From NCBI GenBank assembly GCA_964007475.1, contig OZ023275.1, positions 1,488,001 to 1,552,000 on the forward strand: a stretch of DNA of 64,000 nucleotides. Reading direction: 5' to 3'. Position 1 is the first letter of the stretch, and each line of letters opens with the position of its first letter. The position numbers and the translations under genes were made by a program. Of this stretch, positions 14,376-28,459 are shown piece after piece. The notes below the pieces were generated by a model. It worked only from the letters and a program-made list of their open reading frames with translations, was not told the origin of the DNA and made no database searches. The stretch is from Hybos culiciformis (taxonomy: Eukaryota; Arthropoda; Insecta; Diptera; Hybotidae).

Positions 14376-17300
14376 GTGAGTCCTCCCTCAACTTCAGGCG
14401 GGAATTTTTTTTTGTCTAAAATAATTTTATCTGATTTTAGTTTTTTTTTTCTTTCTTTTAAATTATATACAAAAAATTCTAACTTGTCACAATTTCAATT
14501 ATGAAAATTTTCATTTAATTGATTCCATTCTAAAAGGATAATATTATGTTAAAAGACTGATATTAAAAGTATAGTATACTTAAAAAGAACTTCATTATGC
14601 AGGTTTTTTGTTTTTGTTTCTTTTACCTTTAGGAGTTCAGAGAAAAAATAAAAAAAAAAAAAATTAATAAAAATGCAAAATAGAAAATTTGCATTTGATT
14701 TTTTGATTCAATTAAATTTTTCTATTTTTTATTTTATTTTTTTTTTAATCCTTTGTCGATAGAATATATACATAATACATACACTTTGAATAATTTATAA
14801 TTTTTATGTAGGTACCTAGATGAAAATAATAAAATAAAAATGTGATTTTATATACAGGGAATAATTTTAGATATTTAATGGTATCGGACTTATGAAGAAG
14901 GAAACTGAATTAGCTTTTTTTCATTAATTTTATTGTGATTTTTCTAAATTTATACTTTGTAACTAAAAAATCTAAAATTTCCTGCATTTATTCATATATT
15001 CAGTTCCTATAACGCTGAAAATCTGAATCTGAAAGATATATTTCATAAATTCATTAGACTATATTTTAAATCTAATATTTTCTTAGGATTAAGAATAAGT
15101 AGTGTTGTAGCAAAGGTAACTTCATAAAATTTTGCTCTAGTTTATTTAAGGTAAATAAAATTTGAGTGAAAAATAGAAAAAAAAAATTTCAATCGAACCA
15201 CTAGAAAGGAAAAACTTTATCTTCAATAAAAACTTTTTCAGTTAGTTTCAATTATAAATGTTATACAAATATGTATATGGTTACAGCAAGTAGGTATATA
15301 TAATATTTTGTTTTTCAAACAAGAAATTTAATACTTTTTCAAAAAATTATTCCATAAAAAATATTCTGTTCATTTATTTCATATAAAAATTCCATTAAAA
15401 AATAAAAGGATGTATTGATAATAATAAGAATAATAAAAAGTGTAAAAAGATATTATTTCATTTCCTTTTTTTTTTTTTTTCTTCTCTCGTCGTACATAAT
15501 AGTTGTGCTTCCTTGATTTATTTATAGTGTTTTAAATTCTAGAAAAAAAATACAAGGATAAATTTTTGAGGGTGAAGTTTTGAAATATTATTTCTTTAAC
15601 AATTTTAACTATATAGTGCACTCTGTAAATTTAAATCTGAATCGATTTTGATGGGGAAAATATTGCAATTTTAATATTTATATAATATTATTTTAATATA
15701 AAAATATGTTGTTTATAAACCAAAATTTTAAGATTAAGATTTTTAATTGCAAATTATTTCTAAAATATATAGCTTTGTGATGATGTTTCTGAACTGATGT
15801 ATACAAAGAACTATAGATATTTTTCTTGTTTGAGAAATATATGCAAACTTTTAATTTTTATTATTGTAATTATATATCAAATAGAAATAAAATTGTCCAT
15901 CTAAAACTTATTTTTTTTTTAACTCTAACTAAACCATTAAGGATAATAAATGTTTAGTTTTTAATTTCATTAAATACATTTATAGTTGTAATCTTGATTT
16001 CAATTTCATCAGAAATAGAAAAGATAAAAAATAAATAGTTTGTTTGTTTAATTTTATATTTTCTGTTTTAATTATCCTTTTAATATGTTTTTTCTTATAA
16101 TGGTTTTAATCGATTTATATTCAAACTCATTTCAGTGTACTAACAAGAATAATATCAATATTAATTATAATATTAAATATTTTGTTCAAATTAAAAATGT
16201 CTGCGTATGCGTCCAGAATCCCAAAAACATTATAGTTGATTAAGTTAATGTACCCCAGAGTTCGATAACTTATTTATAGCTAACAACGCATACATAAAAA
16301 ACTTAATAGTTCGATAAATGTGTAACTTTTTTATTATTAATAAAAAATATTGTTTAAATATAAAAATTTACTATACAAACTACAAACTATATTAGAACAT
16401 TAGAGGGAGTTGAAAGAATTTTCTCTGTAATTATGTCTGTGCAATATTTCTATTTTATATTTAATTTTTTAATTCCGAAGAAGTGTTTTAGTTTTTGAAA
16501 AAGAAATTTTAAAAATAATTTGCAATAAAACATGTTCGCATTAATCAACAATGTTAATGATTATTAAATCTCACACATTCGTAAACATTTGTATATTAAA
16601 ATAAATGAAATAAGAAATTAAAATAATTTAATTCGCACTTTGTTATAATTTTAATAACAAATTTAATTAAAATTAGTATTAAATTTGTTTTATAAAAAGG
16701 TAGTATAATTAGAAATTAGTTATTTTTGCATAAGTTTTCTTCTTATTTTAAAATTTCTTAGGAATATTTGTCATAGATCGAACTAAATTGTATAGGCATC
16801 TACTTAGTTGGCCCCACTTCTTTCTAAGAATGTGAAAAAATGCTTCAAGCTAAAAATATGAACTTATATCTAGAGAATATTGACGTCTACTGCTAGATTA
16901 AATTGATTTAAAGCGCATAATATATTTTTTTATATAAATTATGTTAATCTAATATTTCTCATTTCTTATGCAAAGATTAAGATCTATTTGGATATATGTA
17001 TATTTAAAAAATTACATATAAAAGTGTTATGTTAACTAAAAAAATTTATATTCATTATACTTTTATTGTATAATATAACAGAAATATTCGATTACAAAGA
17101 AATAAAAATTTTCTTCTGTATAGTTAAAGTTATTCAAAAATTTCAAAACATATGTAATGCACCTACCTGTATGTTCATTCCCTATAATAATACGTGTTCA
17201 AAGTATAATTTTACAATATAATATAATCGATAAATTACAAACCTTGCACCTTTTGAATAATATTGAAAAAAAGTTTTTTTTTTTTCATATTACTCTTCTT

Positions 17301-20300
17301 GTAATAATACGATTAAAAAATGCATAAAACTGGTAAACATGATGTTGAAGTGATATAATAAAATGATACATTATTCTTTATATATATATATATATTTTAT
17401 TGAAAAATTGCCATAAATCCCAGAAGATACTTTGTGACTGTGTGTCTACTACTACATTATATATATTTATTATTGCAATAAAAATTTAAATTAGATAGAA
17501 TTTAAGTTTTTGAACATGATTTTGAATAAATCTGTAAGTATATATAGGTATTTTAGGATAAATTGTATTGAATTATAAAATATATAGATATTTATTCTCT
17601 GCACAGATAAAATTCCCCAAAGCAAAGGTGAAAAGTTTTGTTATTGATACCGTCTAGAGAGCTTGAAAAATCATTAGTCTGGGAGGAATTAAATATATCT
17701 TAAAAGTGTTGAAAAATCTACAATAATTTTCATTTTCATGTTTTTAATATATAATTTCTTGGAAATTTGAAATTAATTATTTCGCACTATACATTCCTTT
17801 CTACTTTTACACAATTTTATGCATAGAAAATAATTTTAATGAATATTTCTAAATTCAAAAATTAATAAGTTTAAAATTTCATATTTTCAATTATAAAATC
17901 CTGCTGATGGAAGTCAGTGAAAATATTTATAATTTTAATGGAAGTGTACTTATAATACTAAAACTTAAATATAAATAATAATGCCTAAGGATATATAATA
18001 AATACTAACAAAATAAGTTGAATATATATACTTTTGTTTTTCGCATTTATAAAAAGTACTCCCTCTATAAGCATAAATAAAAATAAAATAAATATAAATA
18101 TTTTCAATATTTAGATTTAGATTTTCAATTAGTAAAAAAATAAATTGATTTTGTATAGTTAATAACTTAAAAAAAAAAAAAAAATTAATTTTTTCAGACT
18201 GCTAAAACCATATATGAAATTCACGAACATATTTTTCTAATTTATTTTACAACTCATTCAGAGAAAGCTCTTTGTTTCTATCAGAAATGAAATATATGTG
18301 TTGCTTAAGATTAAATGTTCCTCATAGTAGTAATGAAAAATAATTATGGTATCCGGTATTAAAAGAAATTAAGAAAAACATAAATTCTGTACTAAAAATA
18401 ATCGTCACCCACGAATAAAGAAGATTAATTTAAATTTAAATTATTTAAATAAATATTATTAACGAAATGTGTCAAGATCTTAACAATAAAGTTCTGAAAA
18501 TGAATAAATATTTCAACACATTAATTAATTTTGTTGTTGCTTATTATTATTTTTCCTTTATTTTGAGACTTAGAAACCTTTTCTTTTTATGTATAAATCT
18601 TTATTATAATATACTTAATCCTTTTAAAGGGAAATCTAAAATTTCATTTAAGATTTAAATTAAGAGTTTTTATTAATTGGGATTGGAAAAACAGGAAAAG
18701 TTTATAGTAGAATGAATGCTTGTCGAATATTATAGTAACAATCTATGAAAATATGTTTTTAGTTTTTATTTAATTATTATTTTATTTTTAAAATAAGTTA
18801 AAATTATTGTTCAAGAAAGAAAAATAATCGAATAAAGATCATTTTCTGAATAAGTCGATTATAGAGACTGCGAGGATTAAAAGTAATTATCATAGAAATT
18901 AACATTAAAACAGATATATTTTGTACATATTTTTCATTGAATTTCTTCCGCATAATCACAGAAAAGTCACAGAATTCAACTAATTGTGGCAATAAAAATT
19001 TTATAAATAAGGTTTAATGGTTTAATCTAACAAAATTAAATTAAAACAACAAAAAAAAAACATTTTTATTCAATTTTATTTTTATTTCCATATTAATTTT
19101 GATTATATATATATAAAACAACATTGCGCAATTTTCAGTAATTAGGGAAAACATTGATTTTAAAAATGAAACAATTATTATAGTTAGGATATATAATTAT
19201 CATTTTAAAATTGAATATTGAATTTCATTTTAATTTGTGACCAAAAATTTCTCAAATTTTGATATTTTCATATACCACAAAAACATTGCATGTCCTCCAA
19301 TCCCTTTTTGTATATATATATGTATTTAAAATTAAAAGCATTGTTTATTTTTATTTATTTTTTTCGTGGTTTCTACTTGTTTTAGTTTAGATTGGATTTC
19401 TTTTTTTTTTTTTATATCTTTCAGTTTTAGTTTTTGGTTTTCTTTTTTTTTTTTGTTTAATTTAGTTATTCGATAATATTCTTTAGCCAAAATTTTTGTT
19501 TTGTAAATCTTTTTTTTTTATGTTTTTCTATTTGATAGACAAAAGCAATGTTTTCCATTTGAATAAATTTGATCCTTATTTAGAATACAATTATAATTAA
19601 ATTTGTAACATCGCATTATTACACAAAAAAAAAAAGAAGAAATTTCAAGTATAGTATTTTGGGCCGAAAGCAATTATCTCTTTACATAATGCTACAACAA
19701 TTGGTTATTTACAAGATATTTTTGTATTTTATCCATTTATAAAATAATTGGCGGGTAATTAAAAGCTCGCTTCAAGAAATATTGTTTCGAGGACAATTTT
19801 GTCTAGAAATTCTCAAATTAAGAGTGTATTTTTCATGAATCAAGGACCCATAAGTTATTTGAGAGGTTCATCGATAAGTTCATAGAAAGCTCATAAGTTC
19901 ATAGAAATATTTTATATTTTAATAAAATGTTAACACTACGATAAATTCTTAAGGATATAAAATTTTTATTGATGATCTTCTTTCCGAAATTTGTTTATTT
20001 TCTTTTGCGGAAAAATCCAGGACAAATATTGACCCATCAATACATCAATCTTGACAATTATATCTACTGAACAGCTCGCGCTGACCAAAAATTTTATTTT
20101 TAATGTTTTAATAGACATATATATTATATTCAAACTATAATTTTCATTAATAAAATATATAGCAATATAAATTTCAATGTAAGGAAGCTAAAGTATAATA
20201 TGCATATATTAAATTATTCAATCAATCTGTTACGTTTGTATATGTATATGTAGTTTATTTTTTCCCCGGTATATGCATAATTTTAATCTTGTGTAATAAT

Positions 20301-23300
20301 TAATTTCATTAAAAATGCTTACGTATAATTTATTTTATGTTCGTCCAAGTTAAAACTATATGTTATACAGTATATATAAATATAGAATTTTACACGAGAT
20401 ATAAATTTAATTCAAGTTGTATTATAAATGTGTATATTATGTATACATTATATAGTTTTAATATATAAATAAATATCAATGTTATCCATTGATTGCTATT
20501 ATTAAATTCGATTAAATTACAGATATAAAGTTGAAATAATTATTTTTAATATAATTATTATTCCAATGATGAATATTACATAAAAATTTATCTATTGTGT
20601 TTTTTTTTATTTTTGTATATTATACACTTTTACAACAGAATCTTTCGTTCCTGGAAAATTTTCAAAATATGTCCATGCAGATAAAATTGTTAAAATTTAA
20701 TTTCAATGAATATAGTGTATATATAAGTATAATAATAAATAATATTAATGAGCATTAATTATTATAAAATTAAATTTAACATTTTTCAAGTAGAATTAAT
20801 TTAATTATAAACAGGAAGAACTTACTGAACATAAGTGTGTGTATTGAGAGTTTCATTATTACATCATTCGATTTTATTTCATATAATGCTAAATAATATT
20901 TAAGCATCATGGATTAAATAATCTAATTAACGATAAAATTTTGAATTGGGTTTTTTTACAACTTTTTTTTGGTTCCTTTTTTTTTTCAAAATTGAACTAT
21001 ACCCATTATGTTTCGAAGATCAATTGTCTTAAACAAAAAGGGTTAGCCCCCCCAAATATACTTTAAGCTAATTTAATTAGATATTCAAAATTGGATAAAA
21101 TATTATATTGGATTTTTTTTCCAAGACTAAGAGTTAGTTTCTAATAATAATAATAATAAGAAAATTCGCAATAATTGAATATGAGCATGAAAACATAATA
21201 ATCTTATGTATAAAATTTCCAATTAGTTTGAATAAAGAAACAATATTCATTTAATGTGTGTGCTTTCAGCTAAATTACTTAGAGCAATTTATTTTAATTT
21301 TGTTAAATAAAAGTAAAAATTTGTTTTTTTTTTTCATCATTTAAATTTCAAAAATTAAATAAAATTAAATATGATTGTTAAATATATGTAATAAAAAAAG
21401 TTATGGAAAATTGTTTCTTTTTTTTTAATGTTAATTAAAAAACTTCTTCAAATAATAATAATATTTCACGTATGCATAAAATATATGAAATTATATTTAT
21501 ACAACATTTAAATTGTGTTTTTTTTCATTATTCTATATTAACTTATAATGGAATTTTAGTACATATAGTGTAATATATTTTAATTATCAGAAAAAATTGT
21601 TCAAAATATTAATACTTAGTAAGTAGTATTATTAAAATACTGTCTTAAATTTAATAGTGTAATTAGCAATCGATTTTTCGTTATAACACTTAAAAGTGAA
21701 AGCTAAATCTCGATTTGAATGTAAGAAATCAAAATTTAGATATGAAGTTGGAACATATTTAGCCACTAGATGGATATAATTTTTCGACCACCATTATAAA
21801 AGTTCAAAGGGTCTTATGAATGAAATATTGATTTCATCATGGATTTAAGCTAATAATAAATATATATACATAAAGATTGTATGGAAGAAAATTGTATACA
21901 TACATTATTTTCTTTTTAAATTTCATTCGAAAGTAAAATAATATATATCTGGAATAAAATTATAGTTAAGGGAATATCCTTGAATCAACTATTCACCAAT
22001 AAATCAAAGAATTATAAAGATATTTATTTTGAATTACGACTCATATATGAATTGAAAGTGTTGTATATCAAATATATTGTCTTCTACAGAAATTTCATTA
22101 TTGATTTTAAAATATTTACAAAATTTTTGCTTATTTATACATAATGTCCCTCTAAGCAAAAATAATTGTTAAAATAATGTTAGAAATATCTTCTTTTCTC
22201 CATATTGGTTGTTTTAACATGAAAAACAAGAACATAAATTTAATTTATTTTTTTTTTTCAATTTCATATGTGGTAATAATTTAAGTGTTTATTTATGTGT
22301 TTATTTGTTTTGTGTTTTTTTCAAAATTAAATTTAAAGTTTTTGACTTAGAATTGAGTTTTTGCAGAAAATATTTTCCTAATTCAGATTCAGGAAAAGTT
22401 CATATTTTCATTCGAACTAATACTATAATTAAATGATGCAACACCTCGACCAGGCCAATAATAATTTTAATAAATTATCGCTTCTGCACAAAGGTATTGG
22501 TGAAGAAGAAAAAATGTTCTTATAATTTTACTTTGTTAAAAAAATATCTTAAAAATTTTTAGGGATTTAATAAAGAATATCCTCTTATACTTTAACGATG
22601 ATATCATATGTTTTTTTTTGTTTGGTAACCTTAATTCAAATTACATAAAATTTATTTTACGATAAAAATGTGTTCCTTTTCAGCAGCAGCAAAAAAAAAA
22701 ATAAATATAAATTTTTGTCTTGTTCTTATATATTTAGATAATCTTCTTGTACAAATAAAATCTTCTTAATTTTATTTTATTTTTTATTTTGTTTTTTCTT
22801 GGAACATTGGAGAATTAAAAAGGCAAAAAAAAAAAAAAATCATAAAATTTATAAACTTTATTAAAGAGAATATTTTTTTATGTAAATTTTATGTTAGTTT
22901 GCTAGATTTTAATAAATAACTTTAGATTTTGTTCAAACATCTGAGATCTTTTTTGTGTTTGCATTGAAAATATTTATTTTGATTTAAATAAAAAAAAAAA
23001 AGAAGAAAATTAATTTTCTTAAATTATAAAATTTTCTTCTCTATATACGCAATATTTTGATATTATTATATATAAATATATGTAAAGAAAATGTTGGTTT
23101 TGAAATAATTATTTTGCCTGCATATTTTTCAGAATTTTTTTCAAAAGGCTGTAGAAAAATTATTTTTGAGTACTTTGGATTTTGGTCATAAGATGGAAAA
23201 TCAAAATATTTTAAAATTACGTTCTTAAAAAAATAATTCCGCTCCTTTCGGTTGAAAAATTAAAATAAAAATTTGGAATAAAAATCTAATTTTGAAATTT

Positions 23301-24056
23301 CCAATAAATTTTCCAACTAAACATACATATGAGAAAAACTTTTTCCCTCAAAAAATGTTCTCCTTTTTTTTTAACATTTTTCCCTTTGCTGAGATATTTT
23401 TTGTCTCTTATTTTTTGATTTAAGAGAATTTTCATTTCTAACTCTTTATAGACGAGTTGTGAATGAAATTAATATTATTTTCTATTTTTTTATTATTATT
23501 ATTATTTTGATTTTTACGAGTAGGAAAAATTTATATACCTACTATACAAAATGTAATATAATAATAACATAAATGAAAATGCCGGTATACAATTGAATAG
23601 AGAAATTATTTACGGAAAAATTAAATATATGATGGAATATTATATAAAAGAATGAAGAATATTTTCATTAAATTTTCATGAACTTTATGCAATTTAAAAA
23701 AAAAAAAGGGATATTTTTATTTTGAATAAAATTTTATTGACATGGTGTATAAAGTTAATTTATTAAAGACTTAGAGTAGAAGAAAATAATGATGAGGATT
23801 TATGACAAATGTATTATTTTCTCTTTTAAAAAAAAGAATTGGTTTTTTCAAGGATATTCTTTGGTTTTCATAATTTTTGCGTTTTCTTTTTGTTAACGTA
23901 AACTGTCACTTAATTTTGTAATAAAAGATTTCTTGACAGATTTCGAAAATAAATTTATTTAAACTTTGAGAAAAAAAATATTAATTTCATATTAGAACAA
24001 GAGATTATTTCAATATGAGTAGAGGTCTTGACAATTATGACATTTATGGCTAACTT

Positions 24057-24871
24057 CAGTGATGCCAGATTGAAAATTTAAAAATCCCTACAGCAAGCAA
24101 AAAATTTCCCTATTTTTCCCTATGTTATATAGATAATTTTCCCTACATTTTACCCTACATTTTTTTTTAAAAAAATACTGATATTTAGTTTTTTTTTCAA
24201 ATTTTTTAAATAAAAAATTGATTTTTCATGTTTTTTTATGATATCTTTTTTATTTTTATATATCAAAAAATTACAAATTTATTTTCAGTAACATTTAGAT
24301 TTAGCATTAATTGTATAAAAAAAATAATCATTATTATTAATTTTATAAATTTTACTAAACAAAAAAAAAATCATTAAAAAAGTTAGGAACATATACTCTC
24401 CTCAGAAATGAAACAACGTATGATATTTATACGTCATTATTAGATAATAGCACCATTCGATTCCTCGTACTTGATTTTATAAGTACAACTATTTTGCAAT
24501 ATTCTTAATGTTGATTAAAATGTGTTTTTTAGATGAAAATTTTACGTTACTTGATATTTTTCCATACATTTTTTTTAATTTTCAAATCTTTAAACTCAAT
24601 TACTCGAAACTATACTTTTCATTATACAGCGTTTCATTTCTCAGCAGACGATATATACTTTATAGTATTAATTATATAAAAAAATAAATATTGCATTTGT
24701 AATTATTAATATTTGCAATGAATTTAAGAAAAAAAATATTGGCCAACCAACATGATAAAAAATCCCTACATTTTTTAACATTTGAAAAATCTGTCCCTTT
24801 TTCCCTACAGTGTCTTTTTATGACATAATTTCCCTACATGTAGGGAATATTCCCTACGTCTGGCATCACTG
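24057..24871. mobile_element. Non-autonomous hAT element, 815 bp, with 8-bp target duplication
   Basis: The ends are perfect 13-bp inverted repeats CAGTGATGCCAGA. The identical 8-mer GCTAACTT flanks both sides (24049-24056 and 24872-24879), the diagnostic hAT target duplication. Subterminal regions on both sides carry repeated CCCTAC/CCCTAT motifs, as expected of transposase-binding sites. No transposase frame is present. The middle holds a nested MITE (24392-24656), so the original hAT element was about 550 bp. The intact duplication suggests a fairly recent insertion. Confidence 0.9.
24392..24656 (-). mobile_element. TA-target MITE nested in the hAT element (copy 1)
   Basis: About 265 bp, bounded by CTCAGAAATGAAACAACGTAT on the left and its inverted counterpart GTTTCATTTCTCAGCAGACGAT on the right, next to TATA. 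The whole unit matches, in reverse orientation, the element at 32505-32771. The flanking TA and long inverted repeats suggest a Tc1/mariner-type non-autonomous element; no transposase is present. Its left end has decayed (ACTCTC in place of CGTCTG), so this copy looks older or more damaged than copy 2. Confidence 0.8.
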
Positions 24872-25125
24872 GCTAACTTAGACAATTGACATAAATGTTT
24901 ATGATCACTACTTTTTTTTTACTTCTTATTTAGGCTATTTCAAATACTATAGATTATACATAGAAATTATTTAATTCCACCCCAGAAGTTATTATCTTAT
25001 TGTGAATAAGTTTAATTTTGAATTTTTTTTTTATCGCTCACTAAGTTCTGACTAATTCTGACTTCAAAGAGGTAATTAATTGAAAAAAAAAAAATATAAA
25101 ATAAAATTTTAAAAATTATTAAAAC

Positions 25126-25176
25126 TTGACTGTATTTAATTTGACTGTAATTACATTTGACTGTAATTACATTTTA
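25126..25176 (+). repeat. Tandem repeat of about 16 bp, three copies
   Basis: TTGACTGTAATTACAT occurs once exactly, once as TTGACTGTAATTACATT and once diverged as TTGACTGTATTTAAT, in direct tandem. Confidence 0.8.
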
Positions 25177-25547
25177 CTATAACAATTTTTTACTGAATTT
25201 CATTTGAACCCTTTAAAATTATTAAATAAAAAGGTAAAATTTAGACCCCTTTTGTGAATTTGCAAATCATGTATAAATGTTTTCCTTTGCTAAATGTTTA
25301 TCTTATTTAAAAAAAAACGCAAAAAACAAACAAACACCATAAGGATTGAAGGTGTTAAAAAAAATAAAAATAAAGGTCCTTGAAATCATAAAAACATATT
25401 TCCACATCATTCAAAAAGACCTTTTATAAAGAAGGTCAAATCATATATTTTTATTCAACTTTATCTAAAAATTAAATAAAAAAAAATAAAAGAAGAAAAT
25501 TCATGTATTTTTAACAAGGAATTTTCTTATGCTTAACTTTCAAAAAA

Positions 25548-25581
<34 letters not shown>

Positions 25582-26040
25582 AAGAGCTAACAACACAAAA
25601 AATAAAAAGTTAGAAAATTGTCAAAACAATTTAAAGAAAATCAACATTCGTTTGGGAGAAGAAAAAGAAGAAAAAGAAAAATGAACGCAAGGATTTTATT
25701 GCAAATAATTTTTTCATCTGGTTTTGACATATTTTCCTCAAATTTTCTTTATTTATTTTTTTTTATTCGGAAAATTTTTATTACACTGAACATGAATAGG
25801 AAATTTTATAAGTTTTTTTTTTTTTTTTGAAACTGAGAAAATATAGTTATCATAGTTAATTTTATGAAAATGAAATAATAATAAGGTTTTTTTGAGTGAA
25901 TTTATTTGGGAGGGATTAAACTGAATTTGATTATTTTCAATTTCCAGGAAATAAAGTTATATGAACTTGAATTTAGGCTGTAAAAATTACATTCATATTT
26001 ACTGAAGTCATTAAGAACGTAGGCATAAGGCACAAGACAT

Positions 26041-26064
26041 AAGAAATAAGAAATAAGAAATAAG
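26041..26064 (+). repeat. Tandem repeat AAGAAAT, three and a half copies
   Basis: AAGAAAT three times followed by AAG, without mismatch. Confidence 0.85.
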
Positions 26065-26541
26065 ATTGACAGAAAAAGAAACATAGTTTTATAGAAATAT
26101 ATGTAAATCGTTAATTTTGAAAAATCCTTTATCTACATTTTTGTATGAATTATTATATTTAATTATATTCATATAATTTATATACTGTAAATGGAAAATT
26201 GTTTTCAAATTTTACCTTAAAACAATTTTAACCTTATATGCAATTTATTTAAACGTGCTTCGTTATTGTGTTCAATTAATGTATATATATATATTTTTTT
26301 ACCATTAACTATATTCACATTTACATATCGATCACGACATTCTGAAACCTCCTAACATTACGAAATCGACTTTTTTTTATCATATTGTGCTCATTTTTAA
26401 GTTGCACTTATTCTGCCAGTGTTCGTCGAAAAATAAAATTGAAGCCTTACATTTATAAGGTTTTCCATCATTTGGAATACATCGAATACCTTCCAACTTC
26501 TATCAGCAATTTATTGAAAAATTTTAAAAATACTTAAAAAA

Positions 26542-26563
26542 AATAATAATAATAATAATAATA
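26542..26563 (+). repeat. (AAT)7 microsatellite
   Basis: Seven perfect AAT units following an A-run. Confidence 0.9.
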
Positions 26564-27790
26564 AGTTTGATTAAGTAATTTGCTGCAATTAATAGAAATT
26601 TTTGTACATGAATAACCCTTTTCTAAAAAAAACTGATAAGTGGTTTTAGAATATCGTGAACGATACATAGTACCTTGTATTCACACTTCACAGTTTTACA
26701 TACAATTTTGTTGCATTATATTGCGCGTAAATTACTTTTTATGTAAATTTGATTAACATAATTAAAACCTAAAATAATTTTATTAATTCAGATGAAGAAT
26801 AAATTTTATTTTCTGATATTTTTTTATTTTTTTTTCCTAAGGGTTATATTTAAAGGATTTCAATAAATAAGTTTATATTCTGCAATGCCCCGTTGGAAAA
26901 ATTGAAAATTTAATTTACATATAAAATTGAATTAATTTCTTCTTTTTTTTTTTTTTTGAGGTAGGTATATGGTTCTTTTTATTGTTGAATGGGAATTTAT
27001 ATTTGGTATTTTTTAATCTGTTATGAAAGTATCCACAATTTTCGGTAAATGATTAACAACAAGTTTCAAATAATCACATAATACGTAAATTTTATTTTAT
27101 GACAGCTTATAGAATTCAAATTTTTTGGGAAGCCATAAATTTTGAAATTTATTTTAAGTAATTTCAGATGGTGAAGGATTCTTTTTACATTATCAAAAAA
27201 AAAAAAGGATTGTTTTATTTTCGAAACATATCCTTAACGTATTATCCTTAACGTTTTATCTGAACTTAACAGATAAAATTTTTCTTATTATTGAAGAACT
27301 CACAAGATGGGCAGCATATTGTCGTTTATTCAATCGCTTTCAACAATATTAAACTATTTATATGTATTATAGAAAGCATATAGTTTAACATTTAATTGAA
27401 ACATAAAATTCTTATAATTTTTTTTTTATTTTATTTCTGATGAACCTGAAAGGATGTTTAAGTATTTCTCCATTTTTTTTTTTTTACTCGTCCTTTTCGA
27501 AGGACATTTTACATTTGCAATATATTAAGAGTTCATATTTGAACACAAAAATGTATAAAGTAATAAAAAAAACTGAAAAGGACAAATAGGAAAATAAAAA
27601 AAATTTTCTTTTTCTTTAAAAAATTTTTCTTTCGGATTTCCTGAATTAAATATTTATGAACCTAACAATTCAAGTTTTATTTTATTTTTGTTTTTTTCTG
27701 TTCTCATTTTAAGTTGGGCCACAAAATTGAAAAGGATTTAAGTGAAAATAATAAAAAAAAAAAAAAAAGTATTTATTCTTTCCTCTTTAG

Positions 27791-27865
27791 GGAAAAATTA
27801 AACCAGTGCCTGTGGCAACAAATAAAAATAATGATAATCAAAAAAGGATAAGGAAAAAATCTTAA
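27791..27865 (+). other. Candidate terminal coding exon
   Basis: After a good pyrimidine-rich acceptor (TTTATTCTTTCCTCTTTAG, ending 27790) the sequence reads GKIKPVPVATNKNNDNQKRI, then RKKS and a stop at 27863-27865. The first half is G+C-richer than its surroundings. There is no recognisable homology and no linked upstream exon. Confidence 0.2.
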
Positions 27866-28420
27866 GTTTTCATTTTTTCTATACATTCATATATATCTAT
27901 ATTGTATATGGGTTTTAGTTTAAAGTAAATGAATACCAAAAGTCCTCTTGGTTTTCCAAAACTGTTTTTCTTTTTCCTTTAAATTTAAATTTAGTATTCT
28001 TTGCGGCAAATTGTCTTCACGGACAATGAATAGAAGAAAAATATATAATATTTTTTTTTTGACCTTAATTAAGTCAAAATTTCTTCTTTTTTTTAAGTAT
28101 AAGCAAATTTTCCTATTTTTATTGGTTGAATTATAAAAAATAAGAAAAACTATTTAATTCTGTGATTATATATTATTAAGCCTTGAGTTGAAATAAATAA
28201 TGTTTATTTATCTTTCTTTTAAGAATTATTTTATATAAAAATATTCGTTAAACAAATTCGTTGAGAATATTTTTCTTCTAATATTAATCGAGCGGGGAAG
28301 GAAAAAAATTACGAATTTCCATTTAAGGATGTCTATTTCTAAAAAGTTTTTACTTCAGGTCTATATCCTTTTTTCATTGGAATAAAATTGTTAAAGAATA
28401 TTGTGTATAGAAGATAATAT

Positions 28421-28459
28421 TTCGCGGGATATTTTTCCAAGGATAAATACTCCCGCGAA
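28421..28459. repeat. GC-rich hairpin with a two-base loop
   Basis: TTCGCGGGATATTTTTCC-AA-GGATAAATACTCCCGCGAA pairs almost completely: about 17-18 base pairs with one bulge and one mismatch. The base of the stem is TTCGCGGGA/TCCCGCGAA, very unusual for this composition. Confidence 0.7.

Larger units (their letters stand above)
11057..24048. other. Gene-free AT-rich stretch
   Basis: It contains the G-run at 11858, the micro-exon candidate at 14343 and short tandem repeats. Otherwise I see no gene, RNA or element. Slightly G+C-richer patches (16200-16320, 19740-19880) have no coding pattern; the second contains a duplicated AAGTTCATAGAAA. Confidence 0.6.

Noticed and set aside
26343..26537. 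Stop-to-stop frame with SASVRRKIKLKPYIYKVFHH
   Set aside because: No start codon, no recognisable homology, and chance length; kept only as a note in the stretch description.
27157..27350. Stop-to-stop frame ending EELTRWAAYCRLFNRFQQY
   Set aside because: It has no ATG and contains a long A-run coding poly-lysine; the length is within chance expectation.
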